A DNA stretch of 64,000 bases from Erythrocercus mccallii. Its lineage: Eukaryota; Chordata; Aves; Passeriformes; Dicruridae. A program made the position numbers and the translations under genes. Location: positions 493,107 through 557,106 of the forward strand of contig VZRG01000302.1 of assembly GCA_013397435.1 (NCBI GenBank). Reading direction: 5' to 3'. Positions 40,207-51,324 of this stretch are shown here, in pieces. Positions within the stretch are counted from its first letter, which is position 1, and the number at the start of each line of letters is the position of its first letter. The notes under the pieces are model-generated. The model was not told the origin of the DNA and did no database searches. It saw only the letters and a list, made by a program, of their open reading frames with translations.

Positions 40207-42989
40207 TTTTTTTTTCTCTCTGATTGCTCAGGCCTAAATTTCCATGAACTGCAAAATGAAGATCTGTTGTATAAATATTCAGTCACTGTTTATGCGTCCA
40301 TTAGAGCACTTGTGCAGGAAAACCATTCAACATGGCATCTCAAACCCACTTTTAAAATATTGGTTCTGTTTTTGAAAAACTTTTAAATAGGCTCCGTTCT
40401 AGTGCTATGGAGATAAAAACCTTCCAAGAAGGTGTTTTTCTCTGTGCAAAGTTTGTTTCATTTAGCTAAGAAGACCATAGAGCCCCATGTATTTATTAGT
40501 GTATTTATTAATGGCAAGCACCTGTACCTGCAGCAGAGCTACAACAGCACTGATATACCCTGAAGCAATTTAGCACAGCCAAATTAAGATGGGAGAGGAC
40601 ATGTCATCTCTGATTGATATGTAGACTTTTTCTGTTGAAATAAAACAAGGACACCTTGACTGCACAAGGAACATAACATACTCAGATTTCCTCCCTCTGA
40701 TAAACATTTTCACCTACTCAGTGGCTATAAGAAGAGTTTGGGCTGCTCTATGTGCTTTTCTCCTCTCGTCTGAGGTCTGGAAATATCTGTGGAAAATCTG
40801 AGGGGGATTGGCCTAGGAATAAATGGAATTGCTAACCATCAAACCCTTTCTTCTTCCCTTTGTTTTTAGTTGTAAGATCAAGGTCACCTTTCCATTTATA
40901 AGTTACCCCTACATTTGAACAAAAACCACTTTTATTTTCTAGAAAGCAGAGAGCTAAGTCCACAGTAGTGCTGAAATTTTGCTTCCAAAAGGTATTTGTA
41001 AACCCTGTTCCTTTTACTCTAAAGCATCAGCAGGCTGTGTGTATTTTATAGTTTAAACATTATCTTTTTCTGGTCCAATATCTGACTGACTCATCCAGAG
41101 AAGCCTCTCTCCCAGCCTCAGTGAGCAGCTCAACCCTGACTCAGACAGGGAGCACAGTCAGGACTCCCAGATTAGGGGCTGTGCTCTTCGGCAGGGCTTG
41201 CTGCCGTAAAGGTACCCCAGGGATTTTCTACCAGGGATTCAACTGAGTTGTTGCTATCATTCCCCTATACCAGAAGGGATTAATCCCTTGCACTGCCTGA
41301 CAGGCTCAAGGATGCCCTAACCCTGACAGTTTGGACTGTCTCCCAAGCCAGGTTTGGACTAACTCTGCTCCGGGCAAGTTGTATTCTGCACAGAATAATC
41401 ATACTTATTGGAAATGGGAAAGGTGGAACTTGATGCTGTCTTCTTATGATTCAGCTCTTCTTTGAAAGCAAAAAATATGTGGTCTGAGATCCCAGTTGTG
41501 TATGAAGTATTTAGTAGTCAGTACCCAAGAGCTTGGGAGCAAGGTACCCAGAGCATCCTGCTGTTCAGAAGCTTGAATATGTTTTTCACATTAGCTCATC
41601 TCCAGAAAGGAAGAGCCTTCCTGAATGCATGGAGCCTTCCTGAAGGCTTCCATGGGACAAACATTCCTTAGGCATGCGCACTATTTGGTAGTGTTAGCTG
41701 TTGCCTATCTTCACACAGCAGGGAAGAGAGGCAGAGTCTCCACAGATTCCACCACGAGGCAGGCACATCTTTTCATGTGCTGTACAGGGAGTCTAGCACA
41801 GATGTTTCTGAATGCAGCAAGGTGACTAGGAATAAGGCTGTGATCCTCAAGCACACATTTTGGCACCAGAAGCCCTTCTTATAGGGTTTTGAAAGCCTAT
41901 CAATGTTATGTCCATTTTATGAATGCTGGATAACATTTTTGTGTTACATTTTTCCTGTCTATATAAGGTGATTATTTCTGGACCTACACAACCATCAGTA
42001 TATATTGTCAGATTAATCATGCAAATTGCATTCAACAAGGCAGTTACCTGGGCTCTGCAACATCACCACGCACACAGCAATAATTTTTAGAAGAATAAAG
42101 GGCTTTTAGCTTGAATGTCATAGAATCAAAATTACTTGTCTATAAAAATAGATACTATGTTTCAAAAAACATAATTGCAATTGCAAAACTAATTACAAAA
42201 AATTAGACCTGGGTTTTTCACGATGACCCCATGAATTTCACTCTTGTGAATTGTTGGCAAGCAGTACAAAATCTTTTTCACCTCAATGCAATTCACTGCT
42301 AGAATCTATTTGTCATATAATTCAAGCATATATTCTTAATTTATAGTTTGTTTAGAGAAATTTATGGCAGCATTCAACATTCTTTGTTGAGCTGTATTGG
42401 TTAATATTGATTGATAGTGCGTATCAGATGATAGTTTTCTGTTCCTGATTAGATGACATTCTTATGGCAAGAGTTTTCCAATGCCAGTTCCAATGCTTTT
42501 TAATCCCAAAATTACTTTCAATGAGAATTCTCTTGGAATCATTCAAAATGTCGCATGTCTTTCACCTATCACTCTTGCCTATCACCTATCACCTATCACT
42601 CAAACAAGGAAAAACTGTAAAAAATGAGCAAGTACATCTGCGACAAATTTTAATGGAATATGATTAATTTTTCACCTCCAAAAAGAAGCCCAAACTTATT
42701 CACATCATTGTACACACTCAGAAGTTGTAATGTTTCTGAACTTGGGATTTAATACATCTCAAAAAAATCCACGTGGGGGATCATTTTCCTCTCCAAGAAA
42801 AGAGTATTCCTGAGCGTACAGAGCCTTAAACAAATCAGCACCCCGCAGTTTTGACCCCAGAGGCAGGGAGTTGGGTGTCAGGACTCCCTGTTATCTTAAC
42901 TCTATGTTGGGAGGGTGAGGGAATTCTGCCTCTGGTCTGGATGCACCGCTAACAGTCGTGTTTGTGGCGCTTTAGCACAGCTGAAGTGT
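40207..42989. other. Unique sequence, no gene recognised
   Basis: No credible exon or transposon end. A short tandem array of CCTATCA(C) lies at 42562-42601. GC content rises toward the CpG island to the right. Confidence 0.5.
42562..42601 (+). repeat. Short imperfect tandem array (CCTATCAC)n
   Basis: Four copies of an 8-base CCTATCAC-like unit, one separated by a short insertion. Confidence 0.85.
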
Positions 42990-43083
42990 CAAGAGTCACA
43001 CAGCCCGCCACTGCACCTGCGGCTCCGCTGCCGGGCCGGCCGCGCGGGGCGGGCAGTGCGATGTGGAGCGGTGTGGTACGGTG

Positions 43084-43363
43084 NNNNNNNNNNNNNNNNN
43101 NNNNNNNNNNNNNNNNNNNNNNNNNNNNNNNNNNNNNNNNNNNNNNNNNNNNNNNNNNNNNNNNNNNNNNNNNNNNNNNNNNNNNNNNNNNNNNNNNNNN
43201 NNNNNNNNNNNNNNNNNNNNNNNNNNNNNNNNNNNNNNNNNNNNNNNNNNNNNNNNNNNNNNNNNNNNNNNNNNNNNNNNNNNNNNNNNNNNNNNNNNNN
43301 NNNNNNNNNNNNNNNNNNNNNNNNNNNNNNNNNNNNNNNNNNNNNNNNNNNNNNNNNNNNNNN
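43084..43363. other. Assembly gap (280 N)
   Basis: A run of 280 undetermined bases inside the CpG island. GC-rich sequence of this kind is often lost in sequencing. The open frames that cross it are artefacts. Confidence 0.99.
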
Positions 43364-43434
43364 CCCCTGTGGCCGCGCGCGGCCGCTGCCGCTCCGCCCC
43401 CATACACGTGCAGCCGGGGCGTGGCCCGCCGGGG

Positions 43435-43475
43435 CCCCTGGGCGGCAGCGCCCCCTGGGCGGCAGCGCCCCCTGG
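43435..43475 (+). repeat. 17-bp tandem duplication in the CpG island
   Basis: The unit beginning CCCCTGGGCGGCAGCG occurs at 43435-43451 and 43452-43468, followed by a partial third copy that turns into the CTCF-like core. Confidence 0.9.
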
Positions 43476-43478
43476 TGG
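43465..43478 (-). promoter_or_regulatory. CTCF-like binding motif
   Basis: The minus-strand sequence CCACCAGGGGGCGC fits every position of the commonly used 14-base CTCF core (CCASYAGRKGGCRS). A weaker relative, differing at two core positions, lies 17 bases to the left in the tandem repeat. Occupancy cannot be told from sequence. Confidence 0.7.
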
Positions 43479-43589
43479 CCAAGTGTCCCCGCGGCGCCGC
43501 CGCCCTCAGAGGCCGGCGGGGCTCGGGCGCGTTTCGGGCTTCGTGGCTGAGCCCGCACCGTCCGTGCCGGGTCGTGCCGGTGGATGGGT

Positions 43590-43807
43590 GCTGAGCGCTT
43601 GGCCTGCAGGACTGGGCGAGGCTGGCAGAAGGGAGCTTCTAGCGTCACCTGGAAAACCATCGCTGGTTTTGGCAAATGGCGTAGGAGCCTTGTCACAGAA
43701 ACACCTCATTTCTCTTCAGGGCTGAAGGAGGGCCTGCCTGAATTCACATGCTGGACTTTGTCAGCTAATGATGCTAGACCCGCAGTGAAGCTTCAAAAAA
43801 CCAAAGG
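43590..43807 (+). other. Possible first exon ending at a 5' splice site
   Basis: AAAGG|GTAAGA at 43803-43813 is a good 5' splice-site match 170 bases downstream of the CpG island. The transcript start is unknown, so the left edge is arbitrary. Frames through the region are open but unrecognised. It would be a 5' UTR or non-coding exon if transcribed. Confidence 0.25.
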
Positions 43808-46271
43808 GTAAGAGGAAATCATCCTATGAAAGGGCAGTCATTTGTTGACCAGTCAGGCACATGAGAAGAGAGAGATGAAAGACTCCTGGAGGTTAGTCTG
43901 TAATCAGATGTTTCACATGTTATTTGTACAGCTGAACTATGAGGACTCCTTGATTTGCCGCTGCTGTTGGGTTGGGGTTTTTCCCCTAAATTTAAGTTCC
44001 TTTCCTCCAGTTAAAATTTCCTTTGTTTCAAACACAGACTCGTCGTTCACAAAGGAAAGTGTAGTTTCTCAAGGGACAGCAAAGATGCTTGTTTTTCCCA
44101 GTGTCAGAATTTTTATGTCAGGCTAAAAGCAACTGCTAACTTTTTGAGGTCAGCCCAGCACTGCTGCTGCATGGGTTATCCTTGTCATTCAGCCAGGGTC
44201 GTCCTCCTAGAGGATGGACTTCTGCAGCAGTTCCCTCCAAAAGGCCTGATGAGCTGTAGAAAAATTGCCAATATCCAACAACATCCACGTGCTGTGCTAG
44301 AAGCCATATGCTGTGGTTGTCCCTGTGCAACAGTTCACTGTCCCTTTATAGCCCTTTGTGCTTTAAGAAATCTGTTGTCATGGGCTCCTTCTCTCAGCTA
44401 CCCTGAGCTTTCTGGCAAAGTTGTCTCAGTTCTTGACTCTAGGCCATGGCTTCTTGTCCATCTAGCAAACTTCTTAAACAGCACCTGATTTTCATGTATT
44501 TTTTTCTGCTTTTTATCCATCTTCTGGTCAAATTCTCTTTAATACTCATTAACAATGAGAAGTTCAGTTCTGTGAAGCTCCAAATATAAATATTATTAGT
44601 TAGAATTGTCCTTTGTTCATAATGCATGCAACCAGATCACATAAGCCTTAGGTGATCAACAACTTGTAGTCCTAGTATTAATGTTAGAATGAGTCTCCAA
44701 AAAGAGATTGCTGTCACATGCAATCTCCTTTCATGGAAAGAAAATAAATTCAATCTCTAAAACTTGTAATGTTTTACTACCAGTTGCATGAGATCCTCCA
44801 AACTTAAATTCTGTATAATAATGCAATTTTTATCCTTCAGTGCAGACAGATGCTTTAGGAGTAATTCATCGTACTTTCATGGTTTGATTTAGTGTTTTGT
44901 AGCAGGTCTCATCACTTCATTACTCCTCACTCCCCCGACATCCTTTCTGGAGTTAATCATTTGCATGTTTTCACACTCCTCCAGCTACTGATCATTGTAA
45001 AGGGGGTAGTGCAGGGTGCCATCCCTCCCCCTCAGTCCTTCCTACAAGAACTACGCACTGATTTCAAAGATTCCATTCACACGAATCACCCTGTTAATGC
45101 TCTGCAATGACAGCTACATCAGACTTCCTCTCATCAGTGAGAATTTCTGAGTCCTTTAGTGCAATAACTACCCAGCTATTATTTACATATGAACTATTCA
45201 CTTGCTCTTCTTCCCAGCCAGCTCCAGCACTGCTCAATACAAATGTGACTTCCTAAGGCTGAACTACATTTTGCTTCCTAGTATCCTTCATCTTTCACTC
45301 CCTCCTAGCTGCTCTCCTGTTTAGACTATCCCTTTCCCCTCTCTTGTTATGTTTTCTTGTCTGGAGGGGAAAGCACTGCAGCCCTGAGGCATGATAGCTG
45401 CTGTGGGAGAGCAGTTCCACAGCTGGCAGGGAAGAGTTGCCTGTGTCCCTGCTTGAAAGTTTTGGGAGGTTTCCTGACAGCAAAGCTGATGCATGCTCTG
45501 TTTGTCAGTGCAGGTTAATGCCTATAGATGTGTTTTCCGGCTGAGACTGAATGTTGTGCATGACACATTTGGCCATGCTGGGCTACTCCACTGAGAGTAA
45601 AGCTCTGAGAGTGCAGTGTGGCTCTCTGTATCCTTGGGAGACGCTCCAGTCCCAGAGGTCAGACTCTTCCTTTCATTAGCAGTGAATGAGAAGAAAGTGA
45701 ATGTCTCAGCTGGCTGCAGCAGCTTGTCCATCACGTCCCAGTACCCCGAGTCCTCCTTGCTGCTCTGGGCTACCAACAGCTACCTCTGAGGCTGCCAGAA
45801 CCAGCTCCCTGCTCTACTCCCAGGCTTTGTAGCTTCTGCTCAGGAGCCCATGGGGGAATTAATCCCTAATACAGCACTGCCCTGGGCTAAGCAGCCTGAT
45901 GCAAAATTATCAATTTGCAAATACACATTCAACTATAAACCACTTGGGGTTAGAAGCATCCCCTGGGAAACTGTGGAAAGTGTAAAAGTGGAAAGTAAAG
46001 CTTACATCCTGCATAAGCAAGCAATGGGGGAGCTTGCAGGGAGCCTCAAGGCAGCTGAATGGAGAGGTATCAGGGAATCATTAGAGGGAAAAGTTGGTAG
46101 GACAGACCTGTGTGGAAGACCATGGAATTCAGCCAACCAATACAATTTTGGGAGAAAAAGGCTTTCCTTTCCTCACATACTTCCACTTCTGCTGCTGTCT
46201 GCACAAAAGAGATCAGAAAGGCTGCCTCCTCAGCAGAGGCACATTGAACCTACAGTGTTTCAATTTTGCAG
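43808..46271. other. Unique sequence, possible intron
   Basis: No repeat ends or recognised coding sequence. A 142-codon frame (45850-46278, plus) crosses the putative acceptor at its right end and has no recognisable domain. If the flanking splice sites are real, this is intron 1 of the CpG-island transcript. Confidence 0.35.
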
Positions 46272-46352
46272 TTTGTGAATCCCAGAGGATTTGTGACGTG
46301 TGCCTGTGATGTAGCCTGAGCAGCACAAGCAGAGCAAGAATAAACATGGCAG
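46272..46352 (+). other. Possible 81-bp exon with start codon
   Basis: The left edge follows TTTCAATTTTGCAG, a reasonable acceptor. The right edge is ATGGCAG|GTGAGT, a perfect 5' splice-site consensus. All three frames contain stops in the first two thirds. An ATG in good context (AACATGG) lies at 46346-46348, 7 bases before the donor. This would be a 5' UTR exon carrying the first codons (Met-Ala) of a protein continuing beyond, with a phase-1 donor. The call rests only on motifs; chance is possible. Confidence 0.3.
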
Positions 46353-49316
46353 GTGAGTGAGAACTTGTTGGCTTTACACATATCTGTGCTGCTGGGGTAA
46401 ACAGGGTCTATATGACTTCCTAAGAACCTGAGTCATTATAAGATCCTCAGAAAATGGTGTTTTGGAGGTTCCTGGGTAGGGTATTGAGCTGTCAAAGGGA
46501 CAATCCTTCAGTGATACCCACATCTGCTTATTTGGCCACTTATGTGTTGGCTTTCAGTAGCTGGTACTATATAGGTAGGATATGATCAAGACACAGCTAG
46601 TGCCTGAGGGACATTGCTCTCTTTGAGCTGCAGTGGTGGCAGCACAGACCCTTGGATTGAATGTGGTCTTTGGATCCTAGCTGTGGTCTGTTATATTCAC
46701 AGTAACTTCCTTGAACTACTCAGTGGTATTTTAAAGTTTCATTTAAAGGTTTATTTTAGACTCACATTTAAAATATTTAAGCATTCAGGAGAGATAAATT
46801 CAGAATTCATTCATTTCTCCTGTCTTCTGCAGTGGGATTTCCAGAGCCTTATTATGTTTCCCTCCCTTCTTCTCTGTGCTCACTTGACTGAAGCAGATCC
46901 CCAGCTTCACACTTATATTTTTCGCTTCTTTAAATAGAAACCTATTTACCTTTAATTAGCTTCACAGATTCACTGAAGTCTTCTGTAAATGTACACAAAC
47001 ATCAACAATTAGTAAGCCCTCAGAAATCTCCAAGAGACTTTTGGATAATCCAGACTATGGATTCAAGACCATGATGAACAAGTGAATAATTAGTGGTGGG
47101 ATAAGTCCTAAGGCCTATCATCAAATTGGTTTGTATCCTATGATGGTTTAGTGGGTTGGCTGACCAGAAGCTTGTTCCTATGAAAAGGCAGTATCTTCCC
47201 TAGACACGTGCCAATATTTCTTAAGACTTCCTAGTGAAAAAAATTAAGGCCCTAGACTTCTCTAGAGGTAGATTTGTTTATTTAGATGTTTTCTGTGGTC
47301 TCTGACTTGGAAGATCCAAGGAGACAGCAGTTATCATCTTCTAAGATTTCTGACTGGATGAAAGCATGGCTTTGTATCAGTGGAGACTGAGAGGTGGGAC
47401 CTCTGGGCTCCACTGCTTCCTGATGACAGTGAAGCATAAGAGTCAAATTGGGAATCAACATTCCAGTAATTTTTACAGCTGAAAACAGTCTGGATCTTTT
47501 AATCTAAGTGACTTTGTAGCTGGCCACCATCCTCTTCTGGGCATCATACAATGGCAATAATAAAGACACTTCAGAGAGCATGTTAATTAGCATCCACTCA
47601 TCTTCCAGCAAAGCAATCTTTTCTGACTTTTGCTTTGGATGTCGAGTTCTGCCCCACATCCACATAAGATGCAGCAGCTCTCAGGATTGTCTACATTTCT
47701 GGATTTCAGATCACTTTCAGAAGTTGGCTGTTAACGGACTACTCTCAGACTTAGGTCTGGAGATATTTGTAACTGTCCTGCTGCAGGACCAAAGTTTTAA
47801 ATAATGAATGTACAACAAAACACACACATATGCTTGGATATATGCAAAATAAATACAGAAAATATCTGACATTTTCACTGTAATAGGACATACGAATGTG
47901 AATACCACTCCATGATAAAATGACTGTTTCTGGTTAAAACATGCATTTTTCCCCATAATATTATCCTAGTGTTTGATAAATCATTTTAAGAGAAAAATAT
48001 GTCAAGTGAATTTAGATATGCTGAAAATTTGCATCTGAGCACCTTTCTAGATAAAGTCCTTCCAAAGTCCTTGAATATAAATGAATCTAAGTTATTTCCA
48101 TAACACATTGAACCATTATGCCAGGGAATGAAAAGCTCCTCCTAAAGCTGTCAATTTATGTTTCAGGTTGCATAACAGGAACATAATCATACTGCAAAAG
48201 CAGGAAAATTCACCTACAGTTGTGTTATATGTTAGCCTAGTCTAAAATGGATTTTACGTATTCTTGGCTGGTAAAACTGCACCTCACTAAAACTGCACCT
48301 GTACATACTTCTGCAGTGATGGAGAATTTGTGTTAACTTCTTTATTATCAGTCATATAAAATTCAGAAGAGACACTATTTCTGACTTTTCCAATCCAAAA
48401 CAATAATCCTGTCAGGCTTACCAGTAAATATTCTGAACATTGCTTTAAGAAATTACCTGGGACACCTGCAGTATGTTCTCACATATAAGGAGTAATAACA
48501 TTGTCACTAGTAGCAACTTATTAATAGTGCTTCGTATAATGCATAGTTATATTTATTTTGTGCTACACTCCTATCCATTAGTCTAAAACCAAAAGCAGGA
48601 AAGTTACTTAAAATATATCTCTAGCTGAAATCATCTGCATTCTTAATTATTAATTGCAGTTTTCTGAGTAACAATGCAAACTTTGTTTATTTTGTAGCCT
48701 CCAGGGCTATCCTGTCAGAAGATCGGCCCTGGTAAATCAGCTTAACCTATTTCTGGGCCCTAGGGATGAAGAAAATACAGGGAACTTTGTTTCAGTCTGC
48801 CAGCACCAGGCCAGATATACTATTTTGTCCTGCAACCTCAGCTCTGCTATACAGTTTAAGAAGCTGGATTAGGACTTTGTGAGTTTTAGGAGACTTGGGA
48901 AAATGGCAACTTTCTAAACGTTTATTGATTAGTTGACTTTAGCCTTCCTTCCTGCAGATTCTGTTTAAATTCCTGATAAATTTGTTTCTTCCATTAAATT
49001 TGGTTCTCTGCTGAGACATCTTTTCTCTCTCAGGATTTATGTCACTTATTTGACTGCCATTGTTGTTCACTCTATTACATTCTTTGGAGTTTTTCCTACT
49101 ACCATTAAGTCTGCAAAGACTGACTTAATTCCAGATCCGTCTTCAAAGATCAATTCCTAAGGCAAATGAGAAATCCTACTATCCAGAAAGTCATTCAACC
49201 AGGACACCAAAAACTGTTCCAAATTTACCACTTGAAAAGACATGATAAATTCTTCCACCAAGTGGCTAAGGAAATAGTTACCTCCTCTTTGGGGGATGTG
49301 GTAGCATGGTCAAGGT
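46353..49316. other. AT-rich unique sequence, no gene recognised
   Basis: No exon, repeat end or RNA gene recognised. The longest frame is 107 codons (46614-46937, plus), without domain. Confidence 0.55.
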
Positions 49317-49660
49317 TGTTATAGATGCATGTTAAGAATAATTCGTGCTGGAATGTTTTATACTGTATATAAAGTTAACCCAATTAAAAGTTTCTCCTGT
49401 AAGCCAAATTTCCAAACAGCCGTTTCGAGGGAAGCCTCCAAACCTGGGAGGGGGACCTTCATTTGCATCCAAAAGCTGGGTGGGGGAGCTGCAGTCCCCT
49501 CAGATGGCCATGGCCAAGAACCTTCTATTCACACTCAATCTCCGCGGCTGATAACCGGGAATCTGACAACAGGCCATCTGCTTCTATCAGTGGATGAAGC
49601 ACCCCTCCCAAGGAAGTCTTTTCAACAAGGCTACACACCTTTACAGCAGAACTAAGAGCC

Positions 49661-49741
49661 GGACCAGAGACCAATATCAGTCCATCAAGAACCATCTATG
49701 TCTCCTTTCAGCCAGACCGGAGACCAATATCGGTCCATCAA
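49661..49741 (+). promoter_or_regulatory. U3 direct repeats, enhancer-like
   Basis: A 28-base unit containing GAGACCAATATC and GTCCATCAA occurs at 49661-49688 and 49714-49741, 25 of 28 identical. It lies 70-150 bases upstream of the TATA box. Repeated U3 blocks are the usual place of enhancers in gammaretroviruses. Function here is inferred. Confidence 0.55.
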
Positions 49742-49810
49742 AAATACATCTGCACCATAAAGGAACTTTGTCTTTCTATTGTAAGCCCTAGCCCGGGGCT
49801 ACCAAAAAGA

Positions 49811-49820
49811 GTATAAAAAC
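49811..49820 (+). promoter_or_regulatory. LTR TATA box
   Basis: GTATAAAAAC in the 49317-50007 LTR, 30 bases upstream of the first R-region hairpin. It thus fixes where R begins. Confidence 0.7.
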
Positions 49821-49841
49821 TGGACTGCCGAAAGGCAACTC

Positions 49842-49914
49842 GTGGACAGAGAGGGGTTGGCTAGATAGACGTGTCTCTCTGCTCCACCAGTGCCGGATTC
49901 CTAGGCCCGGCACT
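49842..49914 (+). ncRNA. Double stem-loop at the start of LTR R region
   Basis: Stem 1: GTGGACAGAGAG (49842-49853) pairs with CTCTCTGCTCCAC (49875-49887) with one mismatch. Stem 2 follows after one base: AGTGCCGG (49889-49896) pairs with CCGGCACT (49907-49914). Equivalent pairs exist in the other group members although their sequences differ, so the pairing, not the sequence, is kept. The position at the RNA 5' end recalls the R-region stem-loops of gammaretroviruses and the TAR and poly(A) hairpins of lentiviruses. Confidence 0.65.
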
Positions 49915-49959
49915 TTGTCCGTTTGTTTTGCGGTCTTTTTCCCAAATTATTTTGTAAAT

Positions 49960-49965
49960 AATAAA
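49960..49965 (+). terminator. LTR polyadenylation signal AATAAA
   Basis: Lies 46 bases after the second hairpin and about 40 bases before the LTR end. Confidence 0.75.
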
Positions 49966-50442
49966 ATTCTTTTTGATATTAATTTGATTGGCGTTTCATC
50001 TATAACAAGGTTAAATATCTAACATTGACCCTTTTTTCATAGTTACCACAGAAGATGATGTTACTAACTTGTAAATAATCCCTGCTGAGAGCCCAAGAGG
50101 ACCTCTTGGGGAAAGTTGGGAGGGTAGGAGGTTGAGGAGTAATGAATCCAGCAGGCCTACAACAGAGATTTGCCAAAGCAGTTTCGGAGGCAGCTGCCCA
50201 AAAGCCAAAAAACGTTCTTGTTTCTCAGTTCTGTAGGGTCAGCAGTCTCAGCAGTGCTGCCCTCAGGGTTTGACTATGATTCCACTCTTCCACTCTTTGA
50301 GTCACCTGCGACTCTCTGTTCACTCTTTCCCATCATCCCACTCCAGGTCCTGCCTGACCAGGAAGTTGCCATCCCCAATTCTCTCCTTTCCAACCATGGA
50401 ATCAAGACTGTAGTCAGCTTGTCTTGCCAAATGGGATATGAG

Positions 50443-51034
50443 TATTATAAATGAATAGCCAATTTTATCAACAAAATCATTTATTGAAAAATGGCAACAT
50501 AAAATTTTGAGAAAGCCACAAGCAAGGATCAGTGTCGAGCCCAGGGTTGGCACTGGGTGAACCACAGACTCAGCCTCTATCGCACTGAGCCACCCTGAGT
50601 TCACAGATTTGGTCTTTGCAGGGTCTGCTTTTATACAGTTTTTAGGCTGGGCAGTGGGTTGCTTCATATTTCTTTGTTTCTCTTGTTTCGGTAACATATT
50701 CATGTAGCCCTTTGTCTTTGCTGCCAGTCTGTTGAGTAGCTTTCTGAGAAAGGATGAGTGCTTGATTCGATTTCTGGGGACCAGGTATTCAGATGAAGCC
50801 CTTGATGATTGAGATAAGATACCTATCAGGCGCTAAGCACTGAGTCCTTGCTAGGCCCACCCTGGCAAGGGCCCAGCTCCTTCTTGGTACCACCCTGTAT
50901 TTTGTTGCAAATAGGCTTCTTCACTGGCCGCTGGCAGGATCATTCCAACTTCTGGGCACTTTTAATTCTCAAGCCTGAACGACTTTATACCTTATATTTT
51001 ATTAAACATTAATTATTGCATATCATATATCACA
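50443..51034 (-). mobile_element. Solo LTR, main group, subgroup B
   Basis: On the minus strand it starts TGTGATATATG and ends TTTATAATA, a mutated form of TATAACA. Flanks TGAG and TGCG differ at one base, a probable decayed 4-bp duplication. It shares its R-U5 segment closely with the LTR at 54516-55119. TATA at about 50629-50638, poly(A) signal at 50480-50485 (TTTATT on plus). The outer arms GTGAAC (50557-50562) and GTTCAC (50599-50604) enclose an inner pair at 50567-50574 and 50584-50591. An older copy than its subgroup partner. Confidence 0.82.
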
Positions 51035-51324
51035 TGCGCAAACATGATTCTTCTGTCACATTAAAGCCTCCAGTAGTCAGTATTTTACCAAGAGTCTTTT
51101 TCTTCAGTCACAACAGTCTTCTTACTCATCTTTGTATTCATAAATCTCTTTTCATAAACCTATTTGTATGAAAACTGTCTCCCATGGGCTAGATGGCCTT
51201 TAAGTGTATTTTAGTATAACTACCGACAATCTGGGTAACGGGACAGAAATTACACTCCTTTTCACATCTCCTATCAACGCCTCTTAATGATGTTAGACTT
51301 CTAAAAAATACCTGTGATCAGATG

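Larger units (their letters stand above)
42990..43640. promoter_or_regulatory. CpG island, candidate promoter, with internal gap
   Basis: This is the only strongly GC- and CpG-rich stretch in an otherwise AT-rich window. Clusters such as GGCCGGCCGCGCGGGGCGGG lie on the left and CGCGCGCGGCCGC on the right of a gap. Such islands in vertebrates usually mark promoters. It has no TATA box. The right half contains a CTCF-like site, and a strong donor-like GTAAGA follows at 43808, which suggests plus-strand transcription. I cannot name the gene; it may be an lncRNA. Confidence 0.75.
49317..50007 (+). mobile_element. Solo LTR, main group, subgroup A (691 bp, 4-bp TSD)
   Basis: Starts TGTTATAGATG and ends CATCTATAACA, a near-perfect terminal inverted repeat. 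The flanks carry AGGT at 49313-49316 and 50008-50011; a 4-bp duplication is typical of gammaretrovirus-like (class I) elements. TATA box GTATAAAAAC at 49811-49820; AATAAA at 49960-49965. The start of transcription should be near 49840, right at the first of two hairpins (49842-49914). U3 holds a 28-base direct repeat. The 108-codon frame inside is incidental. Confidence 0.93.

Noticed and set aside
42562..42601. Short regular repeats as a CRISPR-like array
   Set aside because: Units are 8 bases with no spacers, in a vertebrate genome. It is a simple tandem repeat.
42915..43725. Open frames of 135-235 codons on both strands across the CpG island
   Set aside because: They run through 280 N, which are read as open, and the flanking GC-rich DNA has few stops. 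No recognisable domain.
45850..46278. 142-codon plus frame before the possible exon at 46272
   Set aside because: No domain, and it reads through the acceptor-like site. Most likely chance.
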